64,000 bases of DNA from assembly GCF_040529065.1 (NCBI RefSeq), contig NZ_CP132343.1, positions 2,728,001 through 2,792,000 on the forward strand. The letters are read 5' to 3'. Below, in pieces: positions 47,286 to 58,950 of the stretch (within the stretch, counting starts at the first letter, position 1; every line of letters begins with the position of its first letter). The position numbers were made by a program, and so were the translations under genes. Source of the DNA: Xanthomonas sacchari. GTDB lineage: Bacteria; Pseudomonadota; Gammaproteobacteria; Xanthomonadales; Xanthomonadaceae. The notes beneath the pieces are model-generated. The model saw only the letters and a program-made list of their open reading frames with translations. It did not search any database and was not told the DNA's origin.

Positions 47286-48362
47286 TCAGTGCCCGCCATC
47301 GCGCTCGGCCAGCCAGCGGTGCAGCGCCGCCGGCACCTCGCGCTGGGCGCGGCCGGAAACGTAGATGCCGATATGGCCGCCGCGGAAACTCAGCTCGGCG
47401 TAGTCGCGGCTGCCGACCACGCCGCGCAGCGCCCGCGAAGCGTCCGGCGGCACCAGGTGGTCCTGCTCGGCGTAGACGTTGAGCACCGGCATGGTGACCT
47501 TGCCCAAGTCCACCGTATGCGCGCCGATGCGCGCGCGTCCGTGCATCAGCGCGTTGTCCTGGTAGAACTGCTTGACGAACTCGCGGAAGGTCTCGCCGGC
47601 CAGATCCGGGGAATCGAAGATCCATTTTTCCATGCGCAGGAAGTCCTCCAGCGCCCGCGGATCGTCAAGGATGTCGAGCAGGCCCACGTACTTCTGCAGG
47701 TTCAGCCGGAACGGCTTGAGCATCAGGTAGCTGACGTTCATCAGGTCCGCCGGCACGTTGCCGAGGGTGTCCACGAACAGGTCGACATCGACCTGGCGCG
47801 CCCAGTTGGACAACATGTTGTCCGGCGTGTGGAAATCCACCGGCGTGACCATGGTGACCAGGTTGCGCACCTTCTCCGGCTGCAGGGCGGAATAACACAG
47901 CGAGAACGTGCCGCCCTGGCAGATGCCGAGCATGTTGACCGGCGCGCCGTCGCCGGCCGCGCGCAGGTGGTCCACCGCGCCGTCGATGTAGCGCAGCAGG
48001 TAGTCCTCCAGCGTCAGGTAGCGCTCGGAGCGGTCCGGGTAGCCCCAGTCCAGCACGTAGACGTCCTCGCCTAGCGCCAGCAGCCCCTGCACCAGCGAGC
48101 GGTCCGCCTGCAGGTCGACCATGTACGGGCGATTGACCAGGGCATAGACGATCAGCAGCGGCACCTTGGCGGTGGGCGGGCGTTCGCCGACGAAGCGGTA
48201 CAGCACCACCTTGCCGTCGCGCCACACTTCCTGCCGCGCGGTGGCACCGTAGTCGACCGTGTCCAGGCCGGGCAGCACGCGCAGGCCCTCCAGCAGCTTG
48301 CGCTGCAACTCCAGGGTTTCCTGGACCAGATCGTCGCTGCTGAAGCTCAGCGGCCCCTTCAT
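47286..48362 (-). CDS. phaC: Class III polyhydroxyalkanoate synthase catalytic subunit PhaC
   Basis: 358 aa from an ATG at 48362 that overlaps the phaE stop (ATGA). Polymerises 3-hydroxyacyl-CoA into polyester granules. Lipase-like box GICQGG with catalytic Cys148; alpha/beta hydrolase fold; conserved DWGYPD, late Asp in NVYAEQDHLVPP and His in RGGHIGIYVS. The short length and the adjacent PhaE are the marks of class III. Confidence 0.96.
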   Translation of the reverse strand: MKGPLSFSSDDLVQETLELQRKLLEGLRVLPGLDTVDYGATARQEVWRDGKVVLYRFVGERPPTAKVPLLIVYALVNRPYMVDLQADRSLVQGLLALGEDVYVLDWGYPDRSERYLTLEDYLLRYIDGAVDHLRAAGDGAPVNMLGICQGGTFSLCYSALQPEKVRNLVTMVTPVDFHTPDNMLSNWARQVDVDLFVDTLGNVPADLMNVSYLMLKPFRLNLQKYVGLLDILDDPRALEDFLRMEKWIFDSPDLAGETFREFVKQFYQDNALMHGRARIGAHTVDLGKVTMPVLNVYAEQDHLVPPDASRALRGVVGSRDYAELSFRGGHIGIYVSGRAQREVPAALHRWLAERDGGH

Positions 48363-49477
48363 GCGCGGCTCCTGCGGGCGGCGGAGGACGTGGTCCCGCC
48401 ACGGCGCGGCTTGGCGACAGGCACCGCCTTCGCGGCCCTGGCGGGCTTGGATTTGGATGTAGGCGCGGCCGTCGCCGCTTTCCTTGCGGCGGCGGGCTTG
48501 GCCGCAGTCTTTCTGGCGCGCTTCCGCGGTGTGGCCGGGGCCGCGGCCGCAGGCGCAGCAGGCGCTCCCTGCCCTTCGCCGCGCTCCAGCCGTCGCAGCC
48601 GTCGCTCCAGGTCGGCGATGCGCCGGTGCGCGGCGTCCAGTTCGGTGCGCGTGGGCAGGCCCACCTGCTCGCAGACCTGCTCGGTCTCGCGCTGCAGGAG
48701 GGCGCGCAGGCGCATCTGCGCATTGGCGACGTCGGCGTAGACCTGACGGAACTCCGGCGACAGCGCCGCCGCCGCATAGGCCTCCTCGGCCGCGTCGATC
48801 CACAGATCGAACATCGCCCGCGCATTGGTCAGTTGCCGGCCCGGCTCCTCGTGCGCGCGCAGCTTCTCCTCGAACAGGCCGAAGGCGCGGTCGATGGCGC
48901 CCTGCAGCAGCCCCAGATAGGCCTGCAACTGCGCCTGGTAGTCCTGCTGTGCCTTGGCCAGGGCCCGCCAGCGCGCCTGGTGGTTGCGCGCCGGGCCGAA
49001 CCCGGGCATCTGCAGCCACGGCCCGCTGTCGCGCTGCAGGCCCTGCAGCCACTGCGCCGCCTGCTGCAACCATGGGTCGATCCCGGCCTGGCCGGTGCCG
49101 CGCACGGCGCCCAGCAGCCACTGCAGCAATTGTTCGCGCTGGCCCTGCACCTGGCGCTTCCACGCGTCGGCGACGTCGGCACTGCTGGCGTCGCGGCCGG
49201 CGAACTGCGCCGCCACCTGCTGCATCGCGCCGAGCCAGTCGCCGGCCTGCTGCTGGAACTGCGCCACCGCGTCTTCGGCCTGAGGTGCGCTGCCGCGCGG
49301 CAACCACTGGCTCCAGGCCGCGATCGCCTCGCGCCAGGCGCCGGCGCCGTCGCCAGCCGCGGCGGACGCGGAGCCCGGCGCACCCTGGCGCAACGCGGCG
49401 CTCCAGGCCTCCCAGTACTGCCGCGTCATCGCCTCCAAATCGCCGGCGCCACCGCCGCCGCTAGCCTTCATCGCCAC
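48359..49477 (-). CDS. phaE: Class III PHA synthase subunit PhaE
   Basis: 372 aa. Mostly helical, Gln- and Trp-rich middle part, with MRLRALLQRETEQVCEQVGLPTR (split family-like segment) and a C-terminal tail rich in Lys, Ala and Pro that resembles histone-like granule or DNA-binding tails. PhaE stabilises and activates PhaC. ATG at 49471 is an alternative start. Confidence 0.92.
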   Translation of the reverse strand: MAMKASGGGGAGDLEAMTRQYWEAWSAALRQGAPGSASAAAGDGAGAWREAIAAWSQWLPRGSAPQAEDAVAQFQQQAGDWLGAMQQVAAQFAGRDASSADVADAWKRQVQGQREQLLQWLLGAVRGTGQAGIDPWLQQAAQWLQGLQRDSGPWLQMPGFGPARNHQARWRALAKAQQDYQAQLQAYLGLLQGAIDRAFGLFEEKLRAHEEPGRQLTNARAMFDLWIDAAEEAYAAAALSPEFRQVYADVANAQMRLRALLQRETEQVCEQVGLPTRTELDAAHRRIADLERRLRRLERGEGQGAPAAPAAAAPATPRKRARKTAAKPAAARKAATAAPTSKSKPARAAKAVPVAKPRRGGTTSSAARRSRA

Positions 49478-49516
49478 TCTCCCGAACTGGCCCGCGATGA
49501 TAGCAACCCACCGCGA

Positions 49517-50137
49517 TCAGGGCTTGGGGATGCGCAGCGTCTTGCTGATCATCAGCGAGCCGGACAGCGCGAACAGCAGCGCCAGCGGGTGCAGCAGCCA
49601 CGGTCCCAGCCGCCATTCGCCCCACCACAAGGCGTCGCCGATGTGGCCCAGGTGCGCGGCGATCGCAAGCACGATGACCAGGCCCAGGCTGCTCGGGATC
49701 GGCGTGCCCTCGAAGTACGGCACCTTGTCGCCGTCGCCGGCCAGTTGCTCGGCGGTGACGTTGTAGCGGGCCAGGCGGCTGACCCCGCAGCAGACGAAGA
49801 AACTCAGCACCAGCCAGTCCCAACCGCCCTGCATGCCGCAGGCGTAGGCCAGTGCGGCCGGGGCCACGCCGAAGGAAATCACGTCGGCCAGCGAGTCCAG
49901 CTCGCGGCCCAGGGTCGAGGACGACTTGCGCCAGCGCGCCACCCGGCCGTCCAGCGCGTCGAACACGAACGCCAGCGGAATCAGCGCCATGCCGAACAGC
50001 AGGTCGCTGCGGCGGCCGTCCTGCAGGAAGCGCATCGCCGCGAACACCGCGCCGGTGCCGCAGAAGGCGTTGGCCAGGGTGAACCAGTCGGCCAGCTGGA
50101 ACTCGCGCAGCATGGAGAAGTGGCGTTTCATCGGCAT
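49517..50137 (-). CDS. pssA: CDP-diacylglycerol-serine O-phosphatidyltransferase
   Basis: 206 aa from the ATG at 50137 (MPMKRHFSM); 50131 is possible. CDP-alcohol phosphotransferase motif DGRVAR...GRELDSLADVISFG, then several membrane segments. It makes phosphatidylserine, the precursor of phosphatidylethanolamine. Inner membrane. Confidence 0.9.
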   Translation of the reverse strand: MPMKRHFSMLREFQLADWFTLANAFCGTGAVFAAMRFLQDGRRSDLLFGMALIPLAFVFDALDGRVARWRKSSSTLGRELDSLADVISFGVAPAALAYACGMQGGWDWLVLSFFVCCGVSRLARYNVTAEQLAGDGDKVPYFEGTPIPSSLGLVIVLAIAAHLGHIGDALWWGEWRLGPWLLHPLALLFALSGSLMISKTLRIPKP

Positions 50138-50275
50138 AACGTGGCGGATCCGGCGTGAGCGGCAAGCGACGGCACAGGGTAGCGTGGCGCCGCCGCACTG
50201 GCGAGCGGCCGCTGCCGGGCGCCGCGGCGCGCTGCTACGCTGACCGCCCCCCACTTTCGCGCAGGGTATTGCCTT

Positions 50276-51034
50276 ATGCAGACCGTCCTGATCACCGGTG
50301 CCGCCAGCGGCATCGGCGCCGGCATCGCCAAGGAACTGGCCGCCGGCGGCTGCCACGTCGTCGTCAGCGACCTCGACCCGATCGCCGCCGACGCGGTCGC
50401 CGCGCAGTTGCGCCAGGCCGGCGGCTCGGCCGAGGCAGTGGCGCTGGACGTGGCCAGTGCGGACAGCATCGCCGCGGCGCTGGCGGCCGTCAGCCGGCCG
50501 GTGGATGTGCTGGTCAACAACGCCGGGCTGCAGCACGTGGCGCCGTTGCAGGAGTTCCCGATGGACAAGTGGGGCCTGCTGGTGGAGGTGATGCTGACCG
50601 GCGTGGCACGGCTGACCCAGGCGGTGCTGCCGGGCATGCGCGAGCGCGGGTTCGGCCGCATCGTCAACATCGGCAGCATCCACTCGCTGGTCGCCAGCCC
50701 GTACAAGAGCGCCTATGTCGCCGCCAAGCACGGCCTGGTCGGCTTCTCCAAGGTGATCGCGCTGGAGACCGCCGACACCGACATCACCATCAACACGCTC
50801 TGCCCCAGCTACGTGAAGACGCCGCTGGTGGACAAGCAGATCGCCGACCAGGCGCGCACCCGCGGCATTTCCGAAGCCGATGTAATCGCCCAGGTGATGC
50901 TCAAGCCGATGCCCAAGGGCGTGTTCATCGCCTACGACGAACTGGCCGGTTGCGTGGCGTTCCTGGCCTCGCCGGCGGCGCGCAACATCACCGCGCAGAC
51001 CATCGCCATCGACGGCGGCTGGACCGCGCAGTAG
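50276..51034 (+). CDS. bdhA: D-3-hydroxybutyrate dehydrogenase
   Basis: 252 aa short-chain dehydrogenase. Cofactor motif TGAASGIGAGIA, NNAGLQH, catalytic Ser in IGSIHS with YVAAKH (Tyr-xxx-Lys), and the C-terminal IDGGWTAQ. The residues match hydroxybutyrate dehydrogenases closely. It oxidises 3-hydroxybutyrate to acetoacetate, fitting the PHA genes 2 kb away. Confidence 0.9.
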   Translation: MQTVLITGAASGIGAGIAKELAAGGCHVVVSDLDPIAADAVAAQLRQAGGSAEAVALDVASADSIAAALAAVSRPVDVLVNNAGLQHVAPLQEFPMDKWGLLVEVMLTGVARLTQAVLPGMRERGFGRIVNIGSIHSLVASPYKSAYVAAKHGLVGFSKVIALETADTDITINTLCPSYVKTPLVDKQIADQARTRGISEADVIAQVMLKPMPKGVFIAYDELAGCVAFLASPAARNITAQTIAIDGGWTAQ

Positions 51035-51079
51035 CGCTGCGACAGGTACGCACGTCCGGCTGCGTGCTCGCGCGATCGA

Positions 51080-51102
51080 CGCTGGCGAATTTTTCGCCAG
51101 CG
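51080..51102 (+). terminator. Hairpin after bdhA
   Basis: Perfect 10-bp stem CGCTGGCGAA / TTCGCCAGCG with a TTT loop, 45 nt after the bdhA stop. No T tract follows. Confidence 0.55.
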
Positions 51103-51327
51103 CGGCGGTGACCGTTGCGGCACAACGCCACCGGCCTCTTATCCACAGCGTTCGTGCGCTTTCATCCACACCGGCTGTGGAGAAGCGCGGCAGGGACTGC
51201 TGAAATTTTCGCCACCCGGCAAAATCGGGCAGGCATTTCAGCGACTTGCCACGCTTGCCCACAGGCTTGTGCAGGATCGATCCACAGCCGCTGTGGACAA
51301 GCCGGGCGCGAGCAGGATGAGGCTGTT
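51103..51327. other. Intergenic region with several DnaA-box-like sequences
   Basis: TTATCCACA at 51139-51147 matches the DnaA box consensus. TCATCCACA at 51162-51170 and TGTGGACAA at 51292-51300 (TTGTCCACA on the other strand) are near matches. TCCACAGCCGCTGTGGA at 51281-51297 is a palindrome of the same core. No gene is seen. Confidence 0.55.
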
Positions 51328-51548
51328 CCTTCTCCCATCGGGAGAAGGTGGCCCGAAGGGCCGGATGAGGGTACGGGTGGAGCCTGGCGCAGCAAAACTC
51401 CGCGGGTCGCTTTCGCGCCGTACTCTTGCCCTACCCACCCAAACTTCGCGAGTCGCTTTCGCGCCGTACCCTCACCCCACTCACCCAAACTTCGCGGGTC
51501 GCTTCGCGCCGTACCCTCACCCCAACCCCTCTCCCGGCGGGAGAGGGG
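51328..51548. repeat. Dispersed palindromic repeats plus three tandem 43-48-bp units
   Basis: Flanked by the same palindromes as at 34600-34908 (CCTTCTCCCATCGGGAGAAG and CCCTCTCCCGGCGGGAGAGG). In between are three imperfect tandem units starting AAACTTCGCGGGTCGC or similar, at about 51393, 51441 and 51487. No coding potential seen. Confidence 0.85.
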
Positions 51549-51555
51549 CTTAATG

Positions 51556-52044
51556 TCAGACCCGCGAATAGCGCCAGGACTGCATGCGGCCGTCGCGGTA
51601 CGGCATGACCCCATGGAACGGGCGCGGGTCGCCATCGAACACCAGCGGCAGGAAGTGGCGATCGCCCTCCCACATCGGCAGCGTGTCCATCTGCGCGATC
51701 GGCACCCAGGCCAGCGCGCCCTCGGCGTTCTCGGCGAACGGTTCCCCGCTGTAGGCCTCGATCAGGAACACGAAGCCCAGCCAGTCCTCGCCGTGCTTGC
51801 CGAATCCCGGCCAGCTGATGGTGCCGCGCAACTGCAGCGCCTCGCAGGTGATGCCGGCCTCCTCCAGGATCTCGCGGCGCATGCCGGCCAGCACGTCTTC
51901 GTCCGCCTCGACCTTGCCACCCAGGCCGTTGTACTTGCCCAGGTGATGATCGCCGGGCCGGGCATTGCGATGGACCATCAGCACCTGGCTGCGGTCGGGC
52001 GAGAGCACGTAGCCCAAGGTGGCGACGATGGGGGTGTAAGGCAT
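51556..52044 (-). CDS. Nudix hydrolase (MutT-like, possible 8-oxo-dGTP diphosphatase)
   Basis: 162 aa with a full Nudix box from GGKVEADEDVLAGMRREI into LEEAGI. The arrangement YTPIVATLGYVL at the start and PYRDGRMQSWRYS at the end resembles MutT/MutX-type enzymes that clear oxidised nucleotides. Substrate is not certain. Confidence 0.88.
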   Translation of the reverse strand: MPYTPIVATLGYVLSPDRSQVLMVHRNARPGDHHLGKYNGLGGKVEADEDVLAGMRREILEEAGITCEALQLRGTISWPGFGKHGEDWLGFVFLIEAYSGEPFAENAEGALAWVPIAQMDTLPMWEGDRHFLPLVFDGDPRPFHGVMPYRDGRMQSWRYSRV

Positions 52045-52113
52045 GCGGGGAATGCGGATGGCGACGGGCGCGCAGTATGCCGTAACCGCGCCGCCGCTTC
52101 GTCTAGCCCGTGG

Positions 52114-52620
52114 CTAGACGGCGGGCGTCACCGCGTCCTGCGCCGCGCGCGGCAGCGGCGGCGCCGAGCGCAACGTGGCCACGCCGTGGCCGCGCTCGGC
52201 CAGGTATTCCAGCCATTTGCCGAGGAAGGTGTTCATGCGCATGCGGTGGCTGATCAGTTCCGCCGGCGGCGGGTACAGCCCCATCACGTCCTGCCAGCGG
52301 CGGCCGACATAGCAATGCGTGGTCTCGGCCTGGCGCGCATCAAGGTACAGGCGCACGTAGGCCGACGGGTCCGGCTCGCCGGTCAGCGGATCGCACAGGT
52401 CGTAGGTCAGGCGCAGCTCGACGGTGTAGCGGTGGCGTTCGATCACGTCCAGGCGCAGGTCCAGGCCGTCGCCGATGCTGGACACGTAACTGCCGGCGGC
52501 CAGGTCGGCCGGCACGAACAGGCGGTTCAGGTGCAGATAGTTCTCGGCGTACAGCCCCATCAGCCAGCCGAAACGGCTGAGCCGGGGGATGCGTTCGCTG
52601 CGGGTCAGGGCGTGCTGCAT
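52114..52620 (-). CDS. DUF1249 family protein (YqiB-like)
   Basis: 168 aa. Contains LMGLYAENYLHLNRLF near the N-terminus and MNTFLGKWLEYLAERGH near the C-terminus, typical of DUF1249. Function not known. Two 69-nt and 156-nt gaps separate it from its neighbours on the same and next strand. Confidence 0.85.
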   Translation of the reverse strand: MQHALTRSERIPRLSRFGWLMGLYAENYLHLNRLFVPADLAAGSYVSSIGDGLDLRLDVIERHRYTVELRLTYDLCDPLTGEPDPSAYVRLYLDARQAETTHCYVGRRWQDVMGLYPPPAELISHRMRMNTFLGKWLEYLAERGHGVATLRSAPPLPRAAQDAVTPAV

Positions 52621-52776
52621 GGGCCGATCCTACACGCTGCATCGCGCCGGCGGCAGCATTGACGGATCGGCGTCAGCGGCCTACCTTGGAGATCCATGCG
52701 GCGAAGTGCGGAAATTCCATCGCTGCCAGGAGCGGCCCCGCCCCGACCGGCGCAGACCCGCCCGCGACCACCCTGA

Positions 52777-53598
52777 TCAAAACATCTCGCGCTGCAGCCC
52801 CAGCGTCGCCAGCACCTTGCTGGAAATCTCCTCGATCGAGGTGTGCGTGGTGCTCAAGGTGGGAATGCGCTCCATGCGGAACATGGTTTCGGCCGCCGCC
52901 ACTTCGCGCCGGCAGGTCTCGGCATTGGAGTAACGCGAATTCGGCCGCCGCTCCTGGCGGATCTGCTGCAGCCGCTCCGGATCGATGGTCAGCCCGAACA
53001 GCTTGTTGCGGTAGGCGCGCAGCCGCGGCGGCAGCCGATCGCTCTCCAGGTCCTCGTCGGTCAACGGATAGTTCGCCGCGCGCACGCCGTAATGCAGCGC
53101 CAGGTAGATGCAGGTCGGGGTCTTGCCCGCGCGCGACACCGCGACCAGGATCACGTCGGCCTCGTCGTAGGTGAGCGCGATGCCGTCGTCGTGCGCCAGC
53201 GCGAAGTTCATCGCGTTGATGCGGCGGTGATAGGTCTCGAAATCGACCAGACCGTGCGCCTGTCCCACGCGCGAGTGTCGCGGCGCGTTCAACTCGCGCT
53301 CCAGCGGCTCGATGAAGGGCGCGAACACGTCGAGCATCAGCGCCCCGCTCTCGGCCAGCAGCATGCTCAGTTGCGGGTCGACGCAGGAGTTGACCACGAT
53401 CGGCCGGACCTGATACCGCTCGCCTGCGGCATGGATGCGCTGCGCGGCATCGCGGGCTTTTTCCGGATCGTCGACGAACGACATGCGGTCGGTGACGAAG
53501 CTGAAACCGCTGAACTGGGTGAGCAGGCTATGCCCAATGGTTTCAGCGGTGATACCGGTTCCATCGGACACGTAGAACACGGGTCTGATCGTCGACAT
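52777..53598 (-). CDS. ppsR: PEP synthase regulatory protein (bifunctional kinase/pyrophosphorylase)
   Basis: 273 aa from the ATG at 53598; AGGAG is 10 nt upstream of it but only 1 nt before the other candidate at 53607, which decides the start. P-loop-like segment [20 protein letters not shown] and N-terminal [16 protein letters not shown] are marks of the DUF299 family. It switches PEP synthase off and on by ADP-dependent phosphorylation and Pi-dependent dephosphorylation. Divergent from ppsA, its target. Confidence 0.95.
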   Translation of the reverse strand: MSTIRPVFYVSDGTGITAETIGHSLLTQFSGFSFVTDRMSFVDDPEKARDAAQRIHAAGERYQVRPIVVNSCVDPQLSMLLAESGALMLDVFAPFIEPLERELNAPRHSRVGQAHGLVDFETYHRRINAMNFALAHDDGIALTYDEADVILVAVSRAGKTPTCIYLALHYGVRAANYPLTDEDLESDRLPPRLRAYRNKLFGLTIDPERLQQIRQERRPNSRYSNAETCRREVAAAETMFRMERIPTLSTTHTSIEEISSKVLATLGLQREMF

Positions 53599-53743
53599 TG
53601 CCTGCATTCTCCTGGCTGAAACCCAACGGATGCGCCCGCTTCGCTTGTGCCGGCTCGGGTGCGCACTGCATCATATCGGCTTCTTCCCTCACGGACGCGG
53701 CCATTCAGCCCGCCTCGGGCGATGGCCTAACGGAGCATCGCGC

Positions 53744-56115
<2,372 letters not shown>

Positions 56116-56119
<4 letters not shown>

Positions 56120-57075
56120 TGCCGATGCAGTCGTGGCTGACGGCACTGACGGCGGCCACGACCGCTGCGCCGGCGACGCGCGCGGCGCGTCCGTTCGACT
56201 GGCGGACCCTGGACTGGGCGCAGTACGCGCTCAACTGGGGCGTGGCGATCCTGATCGTGGTGGTCGGGATGTGGATCGCCAAGCGTCTGAGCGAATGGCT
56301 GCGCAGTGCGCTGCTGCGTGCACGGGTGGAAACCACCCTCAGCAATTTCCTGCGCAACGTCGCCTATGCGTTGATGCTGGTGCTGGTGCTGGTCACCGCG
56401 CTGCAGAAGATCGGCGTGCCGCCGACCTCGCTGTTCGCCGTGCTCGGCGCCGCCGGCCTGGCGGTGGGCCTGGCGCTGAAGGACTCGCTGTCCAACATTG
56501 CCTCCGGGGTCATGCTGATCGTGCTGCGGCCGATGCGCGACGGCGACCACGTGGTGGTGGCCGGCCAGGAAGGCGTGGTCGACGAGATCCGGATCTTCCA
56601 GACCCGCATCCGCACCTTCGACGAGCGCATGGTGACCCTGCCCAACAGCACCATCACCACCGCGCCGATCGTCAACTACAGCACCCTGCCCAACCGGCGC
56701 CTGGAGATCACCGTCGGCGTCGGCTACGGCGACGACCTGAAGAAGGCGCAGGAGCTGTTGCTGAAGATCGCCCAGGACAATCCGAACATCCTGAAGACGC
56801 CGGCCCCGTTCGTGCAGGTCACCAACCTGGGCGAAAGCACGGTGGACCTGATTCTGTTCGGCTACGCCAAGAACGGCGATTTCGGCGCGGCCAAGAGCAG
56901 CACGCTGGAGCAGATCCGCAACCAGCTGCTGGAGAACGGGCTCAGCATTCCGTATCCGCAGCGCGACCTGCACGTGTACCACCACGATGCCGACGGCCGC
57001 CCGATCGCCGAGCTGTTGACCAAGGGCGTCACCGACGACGGCGAGACCAAGCCGGGACCGCCGCTGGCGCGCTGA
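56116..57075 (+). CDS. MscS-type small-conductance mechanosensitive channel
   Basis: 319 aa; ATG overlaps the ppsA stop, so coupled to it. Three membrane segments, then the MscS pore helix pattern [20 protein letters not shown] followed by [12 protein letters not shown], and a cytoplasmic cage domain. Releases solutes on osmotic downshift. Inner membrane. A link with ppsA is only positional. Confidence 0.93.
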
Positions 57076-57109
57076 GCGGCGGCGTCATTTCCTGTACTGC
57101 CTGTGCATC

Positions 57110-57129
57110 CGCCCGACGATCGTCGGGCG
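57110..57129. terminator. Perfect 20-bp palindrome between convergent genes
   Basis: CGCCCGAC-GATC-GTCGGGCG lies between the ends of the mechanosensitive channel (+) and orn (-) genes. A bidirectional terminator is the simplest reading, though no T tract follows. Confidence 0.6.
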
Positions 57130-57166
57130 CTCTCCGCATGCGCCTCGACGGCGTCCGAATCGCGGA

Positions 57167-57739
57167 TCAGCCCTCGCCCTGCCCGCCCAGCCTGCCCATG
57201 AACGGGCGGTAGTAGCGCAGTTCGTCGATGGAATCGTGCACGTCGCTGAGCGCAGTGTGCGAGGAGGTCTTGGTCAGCCCCGCCGACACCGTCGGCGCCC
57301 AGCGCCGCGCCAGTTCCTTCAGCGTCGACACGTCCAGGTTGCGGTAGTGGAAGAAACGCTCCAGCCGCGGCATCTGCCGGTGCAGGAAACGCCGGTCCTG
57401 GCAGATCGAGTTGCCGCACATCGGCGAGGTGCCGGGCTTGCACCACTGGGTCAGGAACGCCATGGTCTCGGCCTCGGCGTGGGCCAGCGTGACCTGGCTG
57501 TCAAGCACGCGCTGCCACAGGCCGGAGTGGCGGTGCTGGTTGCGGTTCCACTCGTCCATCGCCTCCAGCGTCTGCAGCGGATGGGCGATGGCGAACTCCG
57601 GACCCTCGGCCAGCACGTTGAGTTGCGCGTCGGTCACCACCGTGGCGATTTCGATGATCGAATCGCGATCGGTATCCAAGCCGGTCATTTCCAGATCGAT
57701 CCAGATCAGCCGATCGTTCGCCACGTGCGCTTGCGCCAT
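57167..57739 (-). CDS. orn: Oligoribonuclease
   Basis: 190 aa from the ATG at 57739. 3'-5' exoribonuclease that degrades two-to-five-nucleotide RNAs and pGpG. DEDDh residues visible: [12 protein letters not shown]-like [15 protein letters not shown] with the final His/Asp. Length normal. Confidence 0.96.
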   Translation of the reverse strand: MAQAHVANDRLIWIDLEMTGLDTDRDSIIEIATVVTDAQLNVLAEGPEFAIAHPLQTLEAMDEWNRNQHRHSGLWQRVLDSQVTLAHAEAETMAFLTQWCKPGTSPMCGNSICQDRRFLHRQMPRLERFFHYRNLDVSTLKELARRWAPTVSAGLTKTSSHTALSDVHDSIDELRYYRPFMGRLGGQGEG

Positions 57740-57839
57740 ATCACCGTCCTGTCGTTCGCGGCGGCGGGGCCGGCGCGGAAGTGTCGTATCAGACTTCAAT
57801 GATACCGCGCGGCCTGCGCAACCGGCAGGGGCTGGCCGC

Positions 57840-58340
57840 TCACGCGCCCAACGGCGGCTTGCCGCGCTTGGCGCGGAAATAATTGGTCAGGCGCGTGCTG
57901 GCCTCCGCCGCCAGCACCCCGCTGCGGACCTGCACGCGGTGGTTGTGGCGCGGGTCGGCGAGCAGGTCGAACACACTGCCGCAGGCGCCGGTCTTGGGAT
58001 CGGTCGCGGCATAGACCAGTTCCGCCACCCGCGCATGCACCACCGCCATCGCGCACATCGCGCACGGCTCCAGGGTCACGTACAGGCGGCTGCCGACCAG
58101 GCGATGGTTGCCGAGCCGGCGGCCGGCCTGGCGCAGCGCGACGATCTCGGCATGCGCGCTGGGATCGTGTTCGGCGATGTTGAGGTTCCAGCCCTCGCCC
58201 AATACCGCATCGTCGGCCGAGACCAGCACCGCACCGACCGGGATCTCGTCGAATTCGCGCTCGGCGCGTTCGGCCAGGGCCAGCGCGTGGCGCATCCAGT
58301 GCGCGTCGCGCGCCCGTTGCGCGTCGTCGCTCGCGCTCAT
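57840..58340 (-). CDS. tadA: tRNA-specific adenosine deaminase
   Basis: 166 aa from an ATG at 58340 overlapping the mntR stop (ATGA). Makes inosine at position 34 of tRNA-Arg. Zinc deaminase motifs [11 protein letters not shown] and [13 protein letters not shown], plus the family's [13 protein letters not shown]. Start chosen by overlap and family length. Confidence 0.95.
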   Translation of the reverse strand: MSASDDAQRARDAHWMRHALALAERAEREFDEIPVGAVLVSADDAVLGEGWNLNIAEHDPSAHAEIVALRQAGRRLGNHRLVGSRLYVTLEPCAMCAMAVVHARVAELVYAATDPKTGACGSVFDLLADPRHNHRVQVRSGVLAAEASTRLTNYFRAKRGKPPLGA

Positions 58341-58801
58341 CGCGACGCGCTGTGCTTGCGCACGAACTCGGCGAACACCGCCAGCGTCGCCTCGCTGACG
58401 TGGTGCTCGATGCCCTCGGCATCGCGGCGTGCGGTGTCCGCGTCGATGCCCAGGGCCAGCAGGAACTGCTCCACGGTCTGGTGGCGCTGCCGGCTGGCCG
58501 CGGCCAGCGCTTCGCCCTCGGCGGTCAGGAACACGCCGCGATACGGACGCTGTACCACCCAGCCGCCCTTGACCAGGCGCTTGAGCATCTTGGCCACGGT
58601 CGGCTGGGCCACGCCCAGGCGCGCGGCGATATCCACCTGCCGCGCTTCGCCGCCGTCGGCGAGCAGGTCGGAAATCAGCTCCACATAGTCCTCGATCAGC
58701 TCCAGGCGGTGCGCCTCGCGCACCTGGCGGAAGCTTTCGACCTGCACTTCGGCGTCGAGCAGCACCGCCGGCGGCGCCATCGACTTCCCGCTTTTCTGCA
58801 T
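58337..58801 (-). CDS. mntR: Manganese-responsive transcriptional regulator MntR (DtxR family)
   Basis: 154 aa. N-terminal winged helix ([22 protein letters not shown]) and C-terminal metal-binding/dimer domain with [14 protein letters not shown]. Divergent from mntH with a perfect palindrome between them; it should repress mntH when Mn(II) is plentiful. Coupled to tadA downstream. Confidence 0.95.
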   Translation of the reverse strand: MQKSGKSMAPPAVLLDAEVQVESFRQVREAHRLELIEDYVELISDLLADGGEARQVDIAARLGVAQPTVAKMLKRLVKGGWVVQRPYRGVFLTAEGEALAAASRQRHQTVEQFLLALGIDADTARRDAEGIEHHVSEATLAVFAEFVRKHSASR

Positions 58802-58898
58802 CGCAACGCCCTTGTCCTGTGCCGGCGCCCGCCGGCCACCTGCCTATTCTGGCCGAAATCCGGGCTATCGCAGCGATTTGAATTGCCAATGCTAATCC

Positions 58899-58916
58899 AT
58901 ATAGCACCTGCTATAT
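58899..58916. promoter_or_regulatory. Candidate MntR operator in the mntH promoter
   Basis: ATATAGCA-CC-TGCTATAT, an 18-bp perfect palindrome, 35 bp before the mntH ATG. It overlaps a -10-like TATACT (58914-58919), so binding would block polymerase. Confidence 0.85.
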
Positions 58917-58950
58917 ACTCGTTCGCACCCCGCCCCACGCTGTCGTCGCC

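Noticed and set aside
51103-51300. Chromosomal replication origin
   Set aside because: Only three box-like sites, no AT-rich unwinding region and no dnaA, dnaN or gidA nearby.
51393-51529. CRISPR array
   Set aside because: Units are imperfect, contiguous without spacers, and no cas gene is present.
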